Source: Aselliscus stoliczkanus (Eukaryota; Chordata; Mammalia; Chiroptera; Hipposideridae). Taken from it: a stretch of DNA of 64,000 nucleotides. Of the stretch, positions 34,807 through 47,200 are shown in pieces. Within the stretch, counting starts at the first letter, position 1; each line of letters begins with the position of its first letter. The position numbers and the translations under genes are program-made. The notes under the pieces are model-generated. The model saw only the letters and a program-made list of their open reading frames with translations, had not been told where the DNA came from and made no database searches. Where the stretch lies: assembly GCA_033961575.1 (NCBI GenBank), contig CM066738.1, positions 100,775,478-100,839,477 on the forward strand, written 5' to 3'.

Positions 34807-37800
34807 GTGAGGCGCCGGGGGTGCAGGGCGCGGTCCCGCGGGGGTCCCCGGGGGGCGCCCGGCTGGGGGGCGCGCGCCGGTGCCGCGGGGCCTGGGGCCA
34901 CGCGAGACGGTGCCCGGGCCCCAGAAGTGGGAGGGTCGCTCAGCAGAGGACTTGAGGGGGCTGCAGCGATCTTGCAGGAAGAAGGAGCCTTCGCCCAGGG
35001 GCGCCCTGGGAATCCGGAGCTGCCGCTGCGCCCCTGGCGCGCCCCTGTTCCCACGCTCCTGCCGTGAGCTGCGAGACACGCGAGGCTGGCAGGGGCATGT
35101 GGAGAAGGCAGGACCCCTGTGGCGGGGCGCTGGCTTCCAAGGGCTCATAATGCCAGCGAACGCGATCTGCACACAGACTCGGAAAAGCCAAGGAAGGTTA
35201 GGGAGCAGTGCGGCTCAAGAGATAATGGGGGCGCGGTGGTTAAGCGCTGGCTTGGGACGCCAGCGGCCCCGGTTCGGGTCCCACGTCGGAGGGCCAGGGA
35301 CACTGCCCTCAAAAAAAAAAAAAAAGATAATGGGAGAGTTTGGTTATTATGTAGCGAGAGAAGGGTGGTGGGAAAGATAGACCCAACGCACCCCTTTCCT
35401 CCATCAAACCGACTTACCAAGTTCTCTTCTTGACTGGACCATGAACATCTTATAAGGAAAGTTGTTTTCCTATTACCAGGCCTGGAACCGCTGTCCGAGT
35501 GGCTCTTGAACTTTTTGGTCTCCGGACTCCTTTACACTCTTCACTATGAAAATCCCGGAGAGTTCTATGTATTCCATACACATCATCCATATTGCTATGT
35601 ACCATCTTGGAAGTTAAAGCTAAGACCTTTTTCAAATACTTATTTAAGGGGCCGGCCGAGGGGCGCGGTGGTTAAGCGCTGGCTTGGGACGCCAGCAGCC
35701 CCGGTTCGGGTCCCACATGAGGACCAGTGACAACCTCAAAAAAAAAAACATAAAATATTTAAAAAGCATCACCTGTTACATGTTAACAGAAATTGCATGT
35801 GGTGGAAAAACAAACTTCTCCAAAACGAAATTAGGAAAGTGGCATTGTTGTATATTTTGACATTGTAATGTTTTGGCCGAATTGCCGGGGGCTGGCTGCT
35901 TTTCTGTGCCTCTGCATTCCATGTGCTGCACTCACAGGTCATGTGACAACAGATGCTCCAGTGTACACGCCTGAGAAAGTGAATGGAAACGATAAATAAC
36001 ATCTTAGTGTTACGATGAAAAATTCCTTTGACCTTCTGGGTCCTGTGAAAGGGTCTCAGGACCTGCATTCTGGGTTCCCAGACCACCCTTAGAAACACTG
36101 CTCTATGCCATTGTCATGATTTTGGCCTGCCTTCCAACCCCTTAGCAGTTTTTTTAACTTCTCATATGACTAAACTTTGTCTTGTACTGGAATTATTTGT
36201 ATACTTCTTTATAAACCTCTTGACAATAGGAACCATAGCTTAAGAGTGTATCATGCCTAGAACCAATCTTAGACACTCTAAAAATACTTTTGAATTGAGA
36301 GGGGAGACATTCACTCCAAGTTGTATTTATTGAGTGCCCATTATTTGCTAGAAGTTCCAGAAGATGAAAAGATGACAGATATTTGGTTCCTATTCATAAA
36401 GGCTAACTAGTAATGGCTGTCATTCTGGAACATTCACCAATAGCATGTTAAGTGTTATGTTGGGTGTGAATAATAATGAATTGTTATCATTTATTAAGCC
36501 CTTAGAATAGACCAGTGTACTGTTTACATGCATTATCTACTTTAACCCTCAGTTTCAGAAACTTTGGGGTTAAACTAGAGTAATGATGATCTGGGATTAT
36601 TTGGCCACACAGAGGAGTAACGATAGAAGAAAGGACTCAAGAAGTTGTAAACTTGCAAAGTTGAGCAGATGGCGTTATTTTTTTCTGTTTGAGGAAAAAT
36701 ACATTGTCTTTTTTGGCTGTGCAGAGAAAATCCAAAATACTGTTCTTGGTCCATAGAGTTCTCAATTTCTAGTCTTACAATAATGTGAAAAATTGTCTTT
36801 TGGGGGGTTCAGATCACCAGATCTGTGATTGGTTAATTTGTTAGGAAAGGAATTGGGCTTTCCTGAAGAGGGAGGGCCTGGTAGCAAGGACTTGTATCTG
36901 TGATGAGAGAAGAAGCACGGCTGATGGAATCTAAGAGTAGTGCGTACCCCAGGCCTTCAGCCAAGTTTTGTTAAAGGCTGTAGAACTGTGTTAGCTTTCT
37001 TTGGGGGAACTGACAGGAAATTTCGAGTTCACATGTCTTGCGAAACTAGTATAGACAGAAGGGCAGTTGCCTACCAAGAGGTGACAAGCAACAGAAAGCA
37101 TATGCGTTTGTGGAATCTGGGAATTCCAGCGTGGGGAGTCTGATAAGACTGACGGAGTTTCACCAGTCTTCCAGGATGCTGAAGGTGCTACTTCATAGTA
37201 GGCTAGTTGTGGTAAGGAGCGTCAGGGCACCCCTAAGGTTGGAGAATTGGGGAGCATTAAGCCCACATTCCTGTTAAAATCAGAATTAAACTGACATAAC
37301 AGAAGGTTAACATGGGGAACTTGGGGGCTAGAGAGTGACAAACAAGGGGCAAGGTAAGCTGATGATGCTTACTCTATTTAAGACAAAAAAAAAAGTGATT
37401 TTGACATAATTTCATGCTAATGGCAGAAGAGCATCTATGATAGGAGAAGGTCCTACAAGTGTTCTTCTCTAATGTCAAACCTAGGAATTGTAGCATGAAA
37501 GTCCAAGTGGGTAACAGTTCCCATGAGGATGCGAAGTGCTTTCCTCAGAATCACTGGATTCACAGCCCTAAAATCTCAAAAGGTTGCCTATTCTGTTTCT
37601 TTTCACTGTTTTCTGACTTTATGCTAATCTTCCCTCAAACTAGATGAGAATTTAATAAATAAGCCACAAGAATCCATTCTGAACTGTCCATCAGAGATTA
37701 GGGAAAATTAGAAATGTTTTCAGATGGCTATTGATGACTCAGAATAAATCCTTGCATATATAGTAGCCTAGTTTCCCGCAACCATGTACACATGGGAATG

Positions 37801-38140
37801 CCCTAAGTATCAACTCAGCCCTGCTTCCATTCCAAACTGGTCTGATGTTGAACACCCTTTGTGTCAGTGTAGATAGGCACAGGTCCTGGGTGTCTTGCTC
37901 AAGCTACTTAAGTACTATGGTGGCATGGGACATGAGAGCCCCAAAGATGGCAGAGCTTTCGGGAGGCTCTAATGCTGCCCACACCATGAGGGAGAGAGCT
38001 TAGAAATGGGGCTGTGGAACCCCATACCTGCTGTAAGACAGTGCTTTTAGCTGCAGAAATCCTGCCCTGGAGAAGTCTGTGATAGGAATGAGAACTGCGA
38101 AAGGCTGAAACAAAGCTTTCCTCCTGTCTCTGTGTCTTCA

Positions 38141-38201
<61 letters not shown>

Positions 38202-41200
38202 TCCCCTTGTGATGTCACCCTTTAGTCCTGTGACTTTACATATGTTTACGTTGATGACCCTTCAATTCATATCTTCAGTCCATATCTTTACTTTGAACCC
38301 CCAGTATTCATATGTGTAGATACCTATTTGCTGTCTCCTTTTGAATGACTGATGGACATCTTAAAAGCAACAGGTCCAAAAGGGGCTGGCCAAGTGGCGC
38401 AGTCGTTAAACGCTGGCTTGGGAATCCAGCGGCCCCGGTTCGGTCCCACATATGAGGGCCAGTGACACTGCCCTCAAAAAAAAAAAAAAAAAAAAAACAG
38501 TTCCAAAACTTAACATGTCCTCCCCCATAAGCCTCTTCACTTTGCAGTTTTCTGCATCTCAGTAAATGGCAACTACATGCCTCCAATTGCTCATTCCTGC
38601 CTCCACTTTTACACACCATATCCATTTTCTCAGCAAACCCCATCTGCTGTCCCTTCAGTACAGATACAGAATCCAACCCCTGTGGCTACAACACTGGACC
38701 AAGGCACCATTACTCCTCACCTAGTTTCTTCCAGCAGCTGTCTAACTTCTCCTCAGGCTTTGCTTCACCCCCAGACTGTTCACAGTATATCAGTAAGAAT
38801 GATTCTTTCAAAACATGAAATCAGATCTTATTCTTTCTCTGCTCAGAACCTTCCAGTTGCTTTACCATTTCATAGTGAAAACACCATTTAGCTACCCGTT
38901 AACTCTTGGACCTGATATCCCAATATCGTCTCCCTCCCTCTCTTTCTGCTCTAGTGACACTTGTTTTCTTGCTTTTCCTTGAACACAGTAGGGTCTTTGT
39001 ACTGCTGTTTATTCAACCTGAGATGGTCTCCACAAATAAGCCATGACTTGCTTTTTTACCTTTTCAAGTATTTGCTTAAACGTCACCTTCTCAGTGAGTT
39101 CTTCTCTGACCACACTATTTAAAATTACCCCAAACATCTGCTCCAGCATTACCTGTCTCTGTGCTTTTGCTTTGTTTTTCTGCAAAGCACATATGACCAT
39201 TGAATGGATGGATGCACACACCTGTGTATGTATCTGTACTCCCATAGAAAAATCTAGAAGAATAAAGAATTTTGTTTTGTTTGCTGCTATATCCTTAATA
39301 CCTAGGAGAAAAGGCTGGCCTATTTTAGGTGATTAATAAATATTTGTTGAATTAAGGACTAAAGATTCCAAAGAGTAAATGTACCATAAAGAGAAGCAAA
39401 ATGCCATGGTTTGGACCCTAAAGAGTGTGTAATGTGTTCTATTTGATATATATTTTGAAAAGCGAAGTTAAATATAGATACATTTTTGAAAAGCAAAGTC
39501 CGTTTGCTTCAGTAATAGTCTTTTAAATTAAATCAGAAATTCCAGATCAGGACTGGTAGAAACCACTTCAAAGCACAGTCTTACAGGAATGTAACTAAAA
39601 CAAGAAAGAAAAAGTTGGGTGTGTATAAGCATCATCTTAGCTGAAAGCCAGTGCTCGTGCGGAAAACCAGTAAAAGGAAAGGAGGTACAGAACTTTCTTT
39701 TTTTCCTGCAACTCTCGTTTTGGAAGACAAACCATGGTCTACTTCACTTTGATCTTTATTTGGGGGAAAAGAAGACAAGTTGTTTTTCATTTTCTCTATA
39801 TCAGTATAAACATTAATTAGCATATCATTTGGTTGCATTTGATGAGATGGGCTCTTAATTTCATGTATCAGACCCTGATAACCTTTCTGAATCATAAAAA
39901 TTATATTCAACATGCAGCATCCTTATGTTTATAAATCTCATATCTCATTATTTGAAAAATTGGTAATCCTTATATTGGGTCCCTGAGCAGTACAAGAACT
40001 AGTAAAATAAATTTTTAAAAAATAAAGGACCAACAGGCACCCTCAGCTTTTGTTTTTGCTGCTATTGTAGTCACCATTATTTCATAAAAGAACAGACTAA
40101 CATTTAAAAAAATAGGAAAGACCATCTTTGAGTAAAAGGCAATCGTGTCCTTATTTTTGTCATTTTACCATGGACTTCAGATTGTGCTGCCACTGGACTG
40201 CAGTCCACAATTTGGGAATGGATGATCTAGAGTATGATGATTCACATTTAACAAAAATAGAATACTGAATATATAAATTTAACTAGGATATTTAGAAAAG
40301 AATATCTAGTTCATATAGTGATATGAGTCCTTGGAGAGCATTATTAGGTTATCAAATAATAGCTACTCAGAAACGCTAGCATAGCTACTGACGAAAAGCT
40401 AGGACAGTTGCAGAAATAAACATGATTAAGAAATTAACCTTAGGGCCGGCCAAGTGGCGCGGTGGTTAAGCGCTGGCTTGGGAAGCCAGCGGCCCCTGTT
40501 TGGTCCCACATATGAGGTCCAGTGACACTACCCTCAAAAAAAACAAAAAAAAAAAAACAAGAAATTAACCTTAATATTCTTTTGATAGCCCCATATTTTT
40601 ATTGCATAATAAGAGCTAACTTTTACTGAGTGCTTATTATTTGCCAAGCACTGTGCTAAGTACTGTTTACATGGATTATCTAATTCTGACAACCTTATGA
40701 GATAGATGATATAACTATTGAATTTATTTTGGTTGGATACATTTTTTATGAGATAAGCAACTTTTATCACAGAATTATAAATCATGGGTGACCATTATAT
40801 AAATGCAATAGCAGCCTTTTAATAAAACTGATCAAAATGAATGTGGATTAAGAATATTTCAAATCATAGGAAGCTTGCTAACTTGACTCTGCCACAGCCT
40901 GGCACTATTATGCTTGACCCCTTGCACCTATCAGGCTTCCAGACTTTTCTATTGGGATTGACATTCACTCAGTCATTTAGTTATGAATAATTAACATGGG
41001 CAAGACAGATTTTAGGTATTTTAGGAGATTAAATACATATATATGTATGTATGTAGATATATGATGGGGTTTCTGTTTTCAGGGAGTACTATAATCTAGT
41101 TGGGTAGAGAAGACATGCTTAGAAAAGCTGATGGTTTTAAGGCAAAATCATGTCAAATAAAACATATATCAATAGATCAGGGTTTTGTAATCACTGACTG

Positions 41201-44200
41201 ATGGGACAAATTCAGGCCACTGCCTGGTTTTGTACAGCTTATGAGCTAAGAATAGTTTTTATATTTAAAAATTGTTAAACAAAGCAAAAAACAAGAAAGA
41301 AGAATATGTGTTATAGTATGGCTCATAAAGCCTAAAATATTTACTCTCTGGCACTTTACAGGAAAGTTTTGCCAAATGTGGTACACAAGATAAACACCAT
41401 TAGGAGACTGCATCTACGCTGTGTGCGGGTGGGCTGGTGTGGTCTGGGAGAGCCCCACAGAGAAACTAGAGTTCATATTGGACTGTAATTCACATTGGCA
41501 GGAGAGGCAGAGGTGTCTGCGAAGGCGTATGAGCTGTGGCTATGACAAGCACTTCGTGGAGATCATCTGGGCTTTGGTTGGCCATTGTTGGTTATGTCTC
41601 TTTGGGAACGCTTTTTGTTGTTGGTTTGGTTGATTTTACTTTATTTTTTTCCTCTTCTTGAATGTTTCACACTCGTGCTTTCCCTTCCATGAAACGATTG
41701 AAATCCACACTTTCCTCTGTCCCATATTTGTGGCCTTCTAACAGTCTGATCTGAGCCTGTCTTTCTAACCTTGTACACCACTACTGAACACAGTAACATT
41801 GAAAAGGATGTTGTGTGTATGTGTGTTAAACACTGATACTAAAAAAAGACTAGTTTTAACAAAAGGGCAAAGAGACAGAATATGTAAAGATTCTGTAGAG
41901 CAGGGACAGCAGACTTTTTCTGTCAAAAGCCAAAGACTATTTTCAGCTTTGCAGACAAACCACTCAGCTCTGCTGTTGTAACAGGAAAGCAGCCACATCC
42001 ATTGGTAAATGTGTAAATGAAAGAGCATAGCCGTGTTCCAGTAAAACTATTTACAAAGTCAGGCGACTGCACAGGTCTGGCCCAGTGCCCGCTGTGTTAG
42101 GATATTTCTAGGCACGTAGACGTACATTGAATGTCAGTAGCACTGATTTTATTTTTTACAAATTGTTGAAAAATAAGAGCACACAGTAAAAAATTCAATG
42201 GTACAAGAGGCTTTATAGTGAAGAGTGAATCATCCAGGCATGAGCTCCGCTTCCCTGGCTCCCCTCTGTAGGGCAGCACTGCTCCCAGTTTCTTGGCGAT
42301 CTTTTCAAAGTTAGTCTGCATATATTAGATCAAACACATATTCTTGCTAATAAAAATAGTATCATGCAGAATATACACTGTTCTGTATTTTTTTTTCATA
42401 TGAATATACACATAGACATGCTACTTTGTTACTACAAAATACTGGTTTGGTTTTTTTTTTTGTTTTGTTTTGTTTTCATTTTTCAATATGTCTCAAAGAT
42501 CTATCCCTCTTTTTGGTGCCATCTTATACTCTATATAAGTACCAAAAAGAGGAGAGAAATGTATCTGATCTTCCTATTCCCGATTAAAGGTAAAGACTGT
42601 GATCAAAATCAGGGCCAGATTTCTCTCATATCCAGCTTCTAGGCTTCTCTCACCATCCTGATTTAGTAGCCATGGCAGCTGAGTCGTTGATGGGAATAAA
42701 GAGGAGTCTTCTGGAATGGCAGAAGGAGGAGGGAAAGCCAGTAGCATTGATAATGTAACTAGCTTTTCACCACTCGACAACTTGTGCTTTAGTCCCTACA
42801 ACACCTACTAGGGTGACAGACATAGAGCAGGCATATCATATTGAAGAAAACTGTTGACTTGAATTAAATGTGTTGTTTTCAGTTGTCTGGACTTGGAGCA
42901 GTGTTCTCTTAAGGTCTTGGACCCTGAAGGAAGCCCGAGCCTGTGTCTACTGAAGCTGATGGGTGAGAAAGGTTGTACAGTCGCAGAGCTGAGCGACTTC
43001 CTGCAGGCCATGGACCACTCCGACCTTCTTCAGCTCCTCAGCCCCCCAGGTAGGTGTGGGCCTTGGGTGTGTTCTCCAGGAGTGCTGGGAGGCCAACTGG
43101 GAGGAACAGATCGCATTAGACCAGATGAGTGGTGGTAACTATTTTGGGGAAAGGTAAATGTATGGAGCCTCATTTTATTCCCCCCAGATCAAGAGTGAAG
43201 AACATATAAAAAGTAAATACAATGTACAGGTATTGTGGTTCAAAAATCAGCTATATAAGACGTTTTGGGACAAGTAGAACAATTTCAGTATAATCTGCGT
43301 TATTAGATATTAGGGAATTATCGTGTGATGATAGTGTTATAGTTCTATAGAAGACTGTCTTTATTCCAAGGAGACACATACTAAATAAAGTATTTAAGGG
43401 TAAGATTTCTATGACTTCTGTTGCAATAGTGTAGCCCAAAAAATAAACATACACATTGATTTATATGTATGTATGTATATGAATGAGATAAAGCAAGTAT
43501 GACAAGTATTTATTGTTTGAATTTTTGCCAATGTGATGCTTTTGAAAGGTTGATTGACTCAACTGTGTGATTTTTTTTTTTTTTCCTGAATATACCAATA
43601 TGGAGTGAGGTTTCTCACTGCCCAAGTCAGACGGGAGGAATAGGACACTGTCCCTCTTCGCCACAACTGCAGATGGTGTCGGGCAGGAGGGACCAAGTCC
43701 CATAAGCCGCCTGGTGGCGGCAGCACACAGACCTCCTTTCTCGGGGGTCTTGTTTGCCATTACAGGTCCCACTAGAAGCAAAGAAGCCAGTGAAGACCTG
43801 GGGGGCGGGGGGGCATAAGGACGTGATGCTCTCTATTTTACATGGTTTCGCTGTATGCAGTTTTTATTACAGAGCAGACTTGTTTGTGATAATATTTATA
43901 TGTTAACACGAGGAACCTAAAATTATAGTTCAGATCTTATTTTTTATCTTGTCAGTTCTGGGGTTCAGGAGTTAGGGGCACATGGTAGTGGTGTGCTATC
44001 AATGACATGTACCAGGAACCCCAGCTCAGATTGGCGTCATCCAGGGAATGTTGGTTCTTCTAACTGAAATGTCTTGGAACAGGTTGGGCTTTAAGAGGGG
44101 AGGCAGGGAGCATCCCTGTTTCCAAGGAGCTGGTTTATTTTTGTCTTGGCTCGTCCCTTCTTGTCATTGGATTCCCCCTGAGACTGACTTGCTGCATAGC

Positions 44201-47200
44201 CACAAGAGATCTACTGGCTCTTCCTGCATTCTTCTTCATCCCAGCAGGAACCATAAGATTCACTCTAGTTAACTAATTTCGGTCCCGTGCCTGTCCCTAC
44301 ACCTGTCCCTGTGGCCCGGGAGATGGAATGTGCCGAATTGCCTGGCTTAGAGCCAGGCATGGAGTTGGGTTGAGTCAGCTTTCCAGAAACCACACCAAAC
44401 TAAAGTGGGCCTGTTGGAGGGAGAAACGGGGTAACAGGTGCTGGGGAGAGAACAAAAAAGTCTACTGCAAATGGAAAGCATCCTGGGTGGTGAGTCAGGA
44501 AACTGGGACTCTCGGACTACCCTCTGCCTTACGAGGCCTAATGTAGGTCATAAAATAGGTCTCTTAGAAACATCTCATCTGTGTTACACACTGTATTGAA
44601 TGCTTGATGTATGTTTCTCAGGACCTCCTCACACCAAGAGGAGTGCTGGTATAGACCCTGTCCACATAAAACTGCTGTCTGTCGCTGATCAGTAAACTCC
44701 CCCTTAAGGTGACATTTATTAACTTCTATATCCCCAGTGCCTAGAATAGTACCCAGAGGTTGTGACGATTGAAACCTGCCAGTCTCGGGCACTCAGTTAG
44801 CTACCAAGTGCTCATATTTTATAGAATACCAGGGCCTCTGAAAACTGAAGAAACCTCTCTGGGAAGTAAGTATCACTTTTAGATCTCATTATTGTTTTCA
44901 GTAATTATACTGAATTACTCTGACCACTGCTTACCAACTCTGTTATAAACCGAGAGTAAGTGACCTCTAACTCTTGGGGTTGTAGGAGTTACATGAAATA
45001 ATGCTGCACTAAATTGCGTCTGGACAAGACAGGCCCCACCTGTCATGATTTGTAGTGTGATCACTGGCCTGAGATCTAAGGTGTGCCAGTTTTTCAAAGC
45101 TTCCCATATAAGAAACTGGGCTTGACTGGAATTAAGTCACATATTTCTTTAGGTGTAGCCTGTAATTTTTAACAATATGTTTTTATTTTTGACAAGCCAG
45201 CAATGAATATAGTTCTATACTAATAACATCAGTAATTTTTTGAAAAATTCATTTCTGCTTTTTGTTTTCTTTTTCCAAATAGTAGTACTAGCATTTTACT
45301 GTCAGCTTTCTCCTATGGAGCTCAATCTGATTTGGCCTGCAGACTTTCAAAGTTATCCCCTGAGACTTTTCACATTAGAGGGGACAGTAGGAAAAGGAAA
45401 CCAGTTACTACGTTACCATGTATGCACTGTCCCTCTGAGGTGTTGTCATATTAGCCGTAGTCCATTAGGAATCAATTGTTACTTGAATATTAATTATTGA
45501 TTTAAGAGGAAATATTTGGGATCTGATCCAACTCAGTAAGAATTTCAGGAAGAAATAATTTATTGTTAGCTTTCTATCTGCATCTTCTGTGGATAATCTA
45601 AAACATACTATATTTATAGATATTAGAACAAAGAAATATAAGAATTAGAGAAGAATTTTAACATAAAAGATATTGAGAATAAAAAGTATTGTAATTAAGA
45701 ATGTAAGCTCTGGGCCAGCCTAGTGGCGCGGTGGTTAAGCGCTGGCTTGGGAGGCCAGCAGCCCTGGTTCGGGTCCCACATATGAGGGCCAGTGGCATTA
45801 CCCTCAAAAAACAATAAAAAATAAATAAAATAAAATGAAGGAATGTAAGCTCTGATACAACTTGAGATTTGCTCATTCACTCAATAAAACGTTTACTGTA
45901 TTCCAATACCTTTGCTATTCCAGGCATTGTGCCTGGTGCTCTGAATTCAAAGAAAACAATAGTTTCTGCCTGTTGAAAGTTCACAGTCTAGTAGGGGAGA
46001 CAAACCCCTGAGTGTTCACATCCGATACAATCATAAAAACAAGTATATAGAGACGAGGTTTTATCTGATCTCCAGCTTTTCCTTTTCAGTGTATTCCTGA
46101 ATCTTGGTGAAAATACAAACTAGAAATAGTCTAATGTTGTCTCTCGTTTTCGTAGTGATGCAGCTTCATAGGAGGACATTAGTTCTTAGTCCACAGAAAG
46201 TCCAATGATTTTCCTCTGATTGTCTTTATAGAGAGGTCTGGCTTGGGCACCATGAGTTCTGTCAAAGATACAAACCTATGAACAGGCCTTACAACACCTA
46301 AATGCAGGGAGAAGGGGGAATTTTAGATTTATTTTGTCATATTCCATTCCAGTTGTTTGTAGGATGACAGCCAGAGATAGCCAGCTGATGGCTGCAATTT
46401 CTCTGTCTTTGGGTAACTGGCCGAGATTCTTTTATGGAATTGTTTGGGTAGTCCAGAAGTACCTGGGGAAACGTTCCCCACCTCTGACTGAGACAACTTT
46501 CTTGATTAGGAGCCAACCTCAGTGGTCCCTCGCTTAACATGAGGTCTGAGCCGAGGGTAGCTCACCCCCAGATTCTTGTTTTGAGGGTAGCTCACCCCCA
46601 GATTCTTGCTCTGAGGGTAGCTCGCCCCCAGATTCTTGTTTTGAGGGTAGCTCGCCCCCAGATTCTTGCTCTAAGAGTAGATCACTGCCAGATTCTTACT
46701 CTGAGGGTGGCTCACCCCTAGATTCTTGCTAAGGGTAGCTCACCCCCAGATTTTTGGTCTGAGGGAGCTCACCCCCAGATTCTTGCTCTCTGTGGGCTCT
46801 GACACCTGATGTGTTTTCTGAAGGAGCGCCCCATGATTGATGCTAACCTGCCTCTGCTTTCTCTCTAACTGGGCTTTTCACCGGCACGTGGATGGCCAGT
46901 TTGCCTTCATTCTGGTCTTGCCTGAACTTGATATTAAAGGATTTACTTATAGTTTTCATGTTTGCATGGCTGTCCATCCCACTTTCCATTTTCTTGTTTC
47001 TTTGGTCATCTCAGTGGGAATTGGAAGGGGGTGAAGGTGTTAAATGAATGTGCTGAAATTGTTTGAACTAAAAGTCCTTAATGATCTTTTAGACCTTTAT
47101 TTTTTCATTAAAGGATCAAAACCCCTGGTCCCAAAGCAACCAATATTGGCATCTGTTTCCTTGGCAAATGCACATGAACGTAGATGTTTTTATGGTTACT

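Larger units (their letters stand above)
33885..34960 (+). promoter_or_regulatory. MALT1: CpG-island promoter of MALT1
   Basis: This stretch is far richer in G, C and CpG than everything around it. It contains exon 1 and the first bases of intron 1, and carries several GC boxes (for example at 34199-34207) with no TATA box near exon 1. The transcription start is not fixed by sequence but should lie in the 200-300 nt upstream of 34598. Long open frames on both strands here reflect base composition and are not read as genes. Confidence 0.9.
34807..42882 (+). other. MALT1: MALT1 intron 1 (8,076 nt)
   Basis: The intron starts GTGAGG and ends TGTTTTCAG. It holds SINEs at 35230, 35648, 38382 and 40443, a hAT-type fossil, a (TC)n tract, an L2 and further old repeats, all listed separately. 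No coding exon is seen inside. Confidence 0.93.

Noticed and set aside
33943..35172. 409-codon open frame on the minus strand across the MALT1 CpG island
   Set aside because: Composition is Arg/Pro/Ala/Gly-rich, as expected from GC-rich DNA lacking stop codons. It overlaps MALT1 exon 1 in antisense and has no recognisable domain.
46539..46721. Coding gene with a 10-residue repeat
   Set aside because: The open frame is explained by the 30-bp minisatellite. No splice sites or homology support it, and it lies inside MALT1 intron 2.
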